From: Roseiarcus sp050012775
GTDB taxonomy: Bacteria; Pseudomonadota; Alphaproteobacteria; Rhizobiales; Beijerinckiaceae
Direction: 5' to 3'
DNA: 64,000 nucleotides
Assembly: GCA_050012775.1 (NCBI GenBank)
Contig: JBEKGN010000007.1
Coordinates: 62,001 to 126,000, forward strand
Each line of letters begins with the position of its first letter. Within the stretch, counting starts at the first letter, position 1. The translations under genes were made by a program, and so were the position numbers. Below, in pieces: positions 60,291-64,000 of the stretch. Under the pieces are notes generated by a model. The model was not told where the DNA came from and ran no database searches. It saw nothing but the letters and a program-made list of their open reading frames with translations.

Positions 60291-61694
60291 TCAGCATTCG
60301 ACGAAATTCACCGCGAGCCCGCCGAGCGAAGTCTCCTTGTATTTCGACTGCATGTCGGCGCCGGTCTGGCGCATCGTCGCGACGACGCTGTCGAGCGAGA
60401 CCTTGTGGCGGCCGTCGCCGTGCAACGCCAGCGAAGCGGCGGCGATCGCCTTGACCGCGCCGAAGGCGTTGCGCTCGATGCAGGGAATCTGCACCAGCCC
60501 GCCGACGGGGTCGCAGGTCATGCCGAGGTGATGCTCCATGGCGATTTCGGCGGCGTTCTCGACTTGCGCGTTGGAGCCGCCCAGCGCCGCGCAGAGCCCC
60601 GCCGCGGCCATCGACGAGGCGACGCCGACTTCGCCCTGGCAGCCGACCTCGGCGCCCGAAATCGAGGCGTTCATCTTGAACAGCGCCCCGATCGCGCTCG
60701 CCGTCAGAATGATCGTCCTCAGGCCGTCGGGCGTCGCCCCGGCGCAATGGTCGCGATAATAGCGCAGCACCGCGGGGATGACGCCCGCCGCGCCATTGGT
60801 TGGCGCCGTGACGACGCGTCCGCCGGCGGCGTTCTCCTCGTTGACCGCCATTGCGTAGACGCCGACGTAATCCATGATTTCATGGGCGGCGCGCGCGTTG
60901 CGCCCGGCGTTGGCGACGAGACGGTCGAAAATCGCCTTGGCGCGCCGCGCGACCTTCAGCCGGCCGGGCAGAAGCCCCTCGCGCGCGAGGCCGCGATCGA
61001 TCGACGCGAACATCGCGCCGATCACCGCATCGAGATGCGCGTCGATCTCGCAAGCCGTGCGCGTCGCCATCTCGTTGGCGCGCACGAGTTCGCCGATTTC
61101 GAGACCGCTTTCGCTCGCCCGGGCGAGCAGTTCGGCGGCGTCGCGGAACGGATGGGGAAACGCGGCGCTCGCCGCGTCCGCCGCCGGCTCTTCGTCCTCG
61201 CGAACGATGAATCCGCCGCCGACCGACAGCCAGGTCTCCTCGCTCAGGAGCCGCCCGGCCGCGTCGCGCGCGCAAAAGGCGAGGGTGTTGGGATGGCGCT
61301 TGGGCGCGGTGACATAATCGAAGCGGATGTCGCTGTGCGGATCGAAACGAATGGCGCGCCGCCCGGACAGAACGATCGACTTCCGCGCGTCGGCGTCGGC
61401 GACGAGCGCCTCGGCGCGGTCGGGATCGACGGTGTCGGGCCTTTCCCCGCTGAGGCCGAGGATCACGGCCTTGTCCGTCGCGTGGCCTTTGCCAGTGAAA
61501 GCGAGCGAACCGAACAGCGTGACGACGACGCTGTCGACGCGCTCGATCGCGCCGCTTCGCGCGAGGCCGTCGACGAACGCCGCCGCCGCCTTCATCGGCC
61601 CGACGGTGTGCGAGGACGACGGCCCGATGCCGACCTTGAAGAGTTCGAAGACCCGGATCAGGCGCGGCTCCCTCGCTAATGTCGTCCTCAGCAC
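60291..61694 (-). CDS. sdaA: L-serine dehydratase, iron-sulfur type
   Basis: 467 residues if the GTG at 61694 is used; a CTG at 61661 with GAGGGAG upstream (giving LIRVFELFK at the position of the family N-terminus) is an alternative. Motifs: [13 protein letters not shown] near 25, and the Fe-S Cys residues in [20 protein letters not shown] and IPCIERN. It deaminates L-serine to pyruvate. Overlaps soxG by 7 nt, so it is co-transcribed with sarcosine oxidase, feeding serine formed via glycine into pyruvate. Confidence 0.92.
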
Positions 61695-62266
61695 AGCTCC
61701 TGATCCCCCGCCGAAGCGTAAAGGACGGCGGCGACATAGGAAGCGAACGAGCGTCCGGTCTCGACGCGGAAGCGCTCCGCCTCGCGGCGCCACAGCACGA
61801 TCTCGGCCTTGAGCAGAAGCGTGCGCGCGACCATGCCGACGGGAAAGGCGGCGACGTCGAGATCGAGCGGCACGCCCGCATTGAGCAGCCGCGCCGCGCC
61901 GGCGCCGCTGACCTCGATCGCGCATTGCTGATGCGAGACGTCGACCAGGGAATGAGGAACGCCCGCCAGCGCGGCCTCGAGCTTGGCGCCGATCTCCGGC
62001 GCCGAATCCTCGGCGATCAGCAGCCATTCGTCCGGGCCCATCCACAGCGCGGCGCGCGATGCCACGCCAGCGGCCCGCAGCGGCTGCAACGGCGGCGGCG
62101 GCCCGAATGCGGCGCCGACCGGCTCTGCGACATCTGGCCCCCCGCGCAAGACGAAGCGCGTGGCGAAGGGCGCGGCGACGGCCCTGACCTTGGCGTTGTC
62201 GGGCAGGGCGCGCCCGTGGAGAGGCGAGCGGCGCTCGGCTTGCGGGGTCGTCGCGTCAGGCGTCAA
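61688..62266 (-). CDS. soxG: Sarcosine oxidase gamma subunit
   Basis: 192 residues. Family motifs include RFVLRGGPDV, LWMGPDEWLL and a C-terminal FRVETGRSFASYVAAVL. Heterotetrameric sarcosine oxidase converts sarcosine to glycine, formaldehyde (as methylene-THF) and H2O2. The start overlaps the 3' end of soxA by 11 nt. SoxB and SoxD would be upstream of soxA, outside the window. Confidence 0.93.
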   Translation of the reverse strand: MTPDATTPQAERRSPLHGRALPDNAKVRAVAAPFATRFVLRGGPDVAEPVGAAFGPPPPLQPLRAAGVASRAALWMGPDEWLLIAEDSAPEIGAKLEAALAGVPHSLVDVSHQQCAIEVSGAGAARLLNAGVPLDLDVAAFPVGMVARTLLLKAEIVLWRREAERFRVETGRSFASYVAAVLYASAGDQELC

Positions 62267-64000
62267 GGCGCTGGCCTTCCCTATCGTAAAAGATCGGTTC
62301 GACGAGCTTGACCGGCGCCGTCCCGTCGCGCGTCGTCGCGAAAAGCGTCTCTCCGAGCCGCGCGCGGCCGCCCGTCACCAGGGCGAGCGCGAAGCTGCGG
62401 CCCAGCGTCGCGCTCATATAGGAGGACGAGACGTGGCCGAGCGCCGGCGTTCCCGTCGGCGGCGCCGCGTCGGCGACGATCTGCGCGCCCTCGTCCACCG
62501 TGAAGGTCGGGTCGGCCGGCAGCAGGCCCACGAGTTGCTTGCGGCCCTCGCGCTTCAGCTCCGGCAGCGTCAGCGAGCGCTTGCCGATGAAATCGGGCTT
62601 GGCGAAAGCGACCATCTTGCCCATGCCGACGTCGTCGGGCGTCACCGTGCCGTCGGTCTCCTGGCCCACGACGATGAAGCCTTTTTCCGCGCGCAGAATG
62701 TGCAGCGTCTCGAGGCCATAGAGGACGGCGCCGACCTTTTGCCCCTCCGCCCAGATCGCTTCGAGCGCGCTCTCGCCGAAGTCGGCGGGCACGTTGACCT
62801 CGAAGCCCAATTCGCCGGTGAAGCTGACCCGCGCCAGCCGCGTCGGCGCGCCGCAAATCAGGCCCTCGCGCACGCTCATATGGGGGAACGCCGCGTTGGA
62901 AAGATCGATCCCGCTCACCAGCGGCGCCAGGATCTTGCGCGCGTTGGGGCCGTTGATCGCTATTGTTGCGAATTGCTCGGTGATCGAAGTGAACCAGACC
63001 TTCAGATCGCTCCATTCCGTCTGCAGATAATCCTCCATCACGGCGAAGACGCGCGCGGCGCCCGAACTCGTCGTGGTGATGTGGAAGCGATCGTCGGCGA
63101 GACGCATGACGACGCCGTCGTCGGCGATATAGCCGTCCTCGGTCAGCATCAGGCCGTAGCGGCAGCGCCCGACCGCGAGCTTGGCGAACGAATTGACGTA
63201 GAGACGATTGAGGAATTCGCCGGCGTCGGGACCGACGACCTCGATCTTGCCGAGCGTCGTGGCGTCCATGATTCCGGCGCTTGCGCGCGTGGCCAGGCAT
63301 TCGCGCCGCACCGTGTCGGCGAGCCTTTCGCCGCTCCTGGGGAAATAGGAGGCGCGCTTCCATAGCCCCGCCTCCTCGAATTTGGCGCCCTGGCGCGCCG
63401 ACCATGCGTGCAGCGGCGTCTGGCGGACGGGATCGAACATGTCGCGCCGCGCCAGGCCGGCGAAAGTCGCGAAGGTCACCGGCGTGTAGGGCGGGCGGAA
63501 CGTCGTCAGGCCGACTTCCGCGATCGGCTTGCCCAGCGCCTGGGCGGCGATCGCCAGCGCGTTCATGTTGGAGTTCTTGCCCTGATCGGTCGCCATGCCG
63601 GTGGTGGTGTAGCGCTTGATGTGCTCGATCGAGCGCATGCCCTCGCGCGTCGCCAACTGGATGTCGCGAGCGCTCACGTCGTTCTGGAAATCGACGAAAG
63701 CCTTGACGATGTCCTTCGCGCTCGCGCCGGCGGCGAGCCCGAGCGCGCCGCCCGTCGTCGCGAAGGCGCCTTCGACGCGCGGCGGCGCCGGCGGCGCGAC
63801 GCCCGCGGCCGCGGCGCCCGCGCTCATCCCGTCGGCGAGCGCGGCCTCGAGATCGAGAATCCCCCGGCACGCGCCCGCCGAGCGCTGATCGGGAACGGCG
63901 GCGCCGGGCAGAAAATTCTGCGTCGCTTCGTCGAAGACGAGTTTGCCGCGCGATTGCGAATAGAGGCTGACGTTCGGCGTCCAGCCGCCGCTCATCGCGA
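62256..64000 (-). CDS. soxA: Sarcosine oxidase alpha subunit, 5' end outside window
   Basis: About 580 residues of the C-terminal part (whole protein about 1,000); the frame is open to the right edge, so the N-terminus with the FAD/NAD part is missing here. The visible region holds GMATDQGKNSNMNALAIAAQALG, the PPYTPVTF block and the folate-binding aminomethyltransferase domain (ARVSFTGELGFEVNVPADF). It is the large subunit that binds NAD/FAD and tetrahydrofolate. A Met at 63995 is internal, not the start. Confidence 0.94.
   Translation of the reverse strand, partial: AMSGGWTPNVSLYSQSRGKLVFDEATQNFLPGAAVPDQRSAGACRGILDLEAALADGMSAGAAAAGVAPPAPPRVEGAFATTGGALGLAAGASAKDIVKAFVDFQNDVSARDIQLATREGMRSIEHIKRYTTTGMATDQGKNSNMNALAIAAQALGKPIAEVGLTTFRPPYTPVTFATFAGLARRDMFDPVRQTPLHAWSARQGAKFEEAGLWKRASYFPRSGERLADTVRRECLATRASAGIMDATTLGKIEVVGPDAGEFLNRLYVNSFAKLAVGRCRYGLMLTEDGYIADDGVVMRLADDRFHITTTSSGAARVFAVMEDYLQTEWSDLKVWFTSITEQFATIAINGPNARKILAPLVSGIDLSNAAFPHMSVREGLICGAPTRLARVSFTGELGFEVNVPADFGESALEAIWAEGQKVGAVLYGLETLHILRAEKGFIVVGQETDGTVTPDDVGMGKMVAFAKPDFIGKRSLTLPELKREGRKQLVGLLPADPTFTVDEGAQIVADAAPPTGTPALGHVSSSYMSATLGRSFALALVTGGRARLGETLFATTRDGTAPVKLVEPIFYDREGQRLDA

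Noticed and set aside
1..64000. tRNA genes, rRNA, CRISPR arrays, insertion sequences, phage genes
   Set aside because: No conserved T-loop, no regular spaced repeats, no transposase or integrase frames seen by eye; a tool search would be needed to be sure.

Overview
The window is 64 kb of GC-rich DNA with dense, short-spaced genes and no rRNA, tRNA, CRISPR array, phage or transposase gene that I could see. It looks like a chromosomal segment of an alphaproteobacterium, most likely Hyphomicrobiales. The evidence is the HemB metal site without zinc cysteines, the DUF2842 gene beside a COX15-type heme A synthase, the TacAT pair, the class I PHA synthase, the Bpt/Aat transferase pair and the overall gene style. 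A methylotroph or methanotroph relative (Methylocystaceae or Beijerinckiaceae) is possible, but no diagnostic methane or methanol gene is present.

Layout. 1-5.4 kb: a 5'-truncated P1B-like ATPase in an overlapping operon with EcsC and DUF445 membrane-associated proteins, then a DUF3775 gene and a convergent small heat-shock protein. 5.7-11.8 kb: a GGDEF-EAL protein and both subunits of a methylcrotonyl-CoA-type carboxylase. 11.9-18.7 kb: KirBac channel, glutathione transferase, Fic protein, DUF3253, YdcF-like protein, cysteine synthase, AlaX editing protein and mercaptopyruvate sulfurtransferase. 18.8-25.7 kb: CstA/YbdD transporter pair, a three-gene operon of permuted ATP-grasp, alpha-E and a transglutaminase-fold protein without its catalytic Cys and His, and Aat. 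25.8-31.1 kb: O-acetylhomoserine sulfhydrylase, ClC channel, heme A synthase, DUF2842 and BluB. 31.4-33.5 kb: five small secreted or membrane proteins of unknown role.

33.6-47 kb is mainly exopolysaccharide synthesis: a deacetylase, a CelD/BcsL acyltransferase, a chain-length protein with a degenerate kinase domain, the Wza-like exporter, one glycosyltransferase, an initiating phosphoglycosyl transferase, a polymerase/ligase and a methyltransferase, interrupted by a PAS-GGDEF cyclase and a short-chain dehydrogenase. 47-64 kb holds mixed metabolism: glyoxalase-like protein, Uma2 nuclease-fold protein, a dapL/alaC-type aminotransferase, PHA synthase, a TacAT toxin-antitoxin pair, hemB, acyl-CoA ligase, cytochrome c, an orphan LivH permease fused to a lipoprotein-like domain, RDD protein, Bpt, L-serine dehydratase and the sarcosine oxidase gamma and (truncated) alpha subunits.

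Functional links. Sarcosine oxidase plus serine dehydratase give a sarcosine-glycine-serine-pyruvate route, assuming GlyA elsewhere. CysK, MetY and SseA cover sulfur assimilation and trafficking. Two cyclic-di-GMP enzymes lie near the exopolysaccharide genes, the usual target of that messenger. The best candidates for new biology are the transglutaminase-fold pseudoenzyme in the ATP-grasp/alpha-E operon, the ATPase lacking the CPC metal motif with its EcsC/DUF445 partners, the chain-length protein with a lost Walker A, and several structured intergenic elements.
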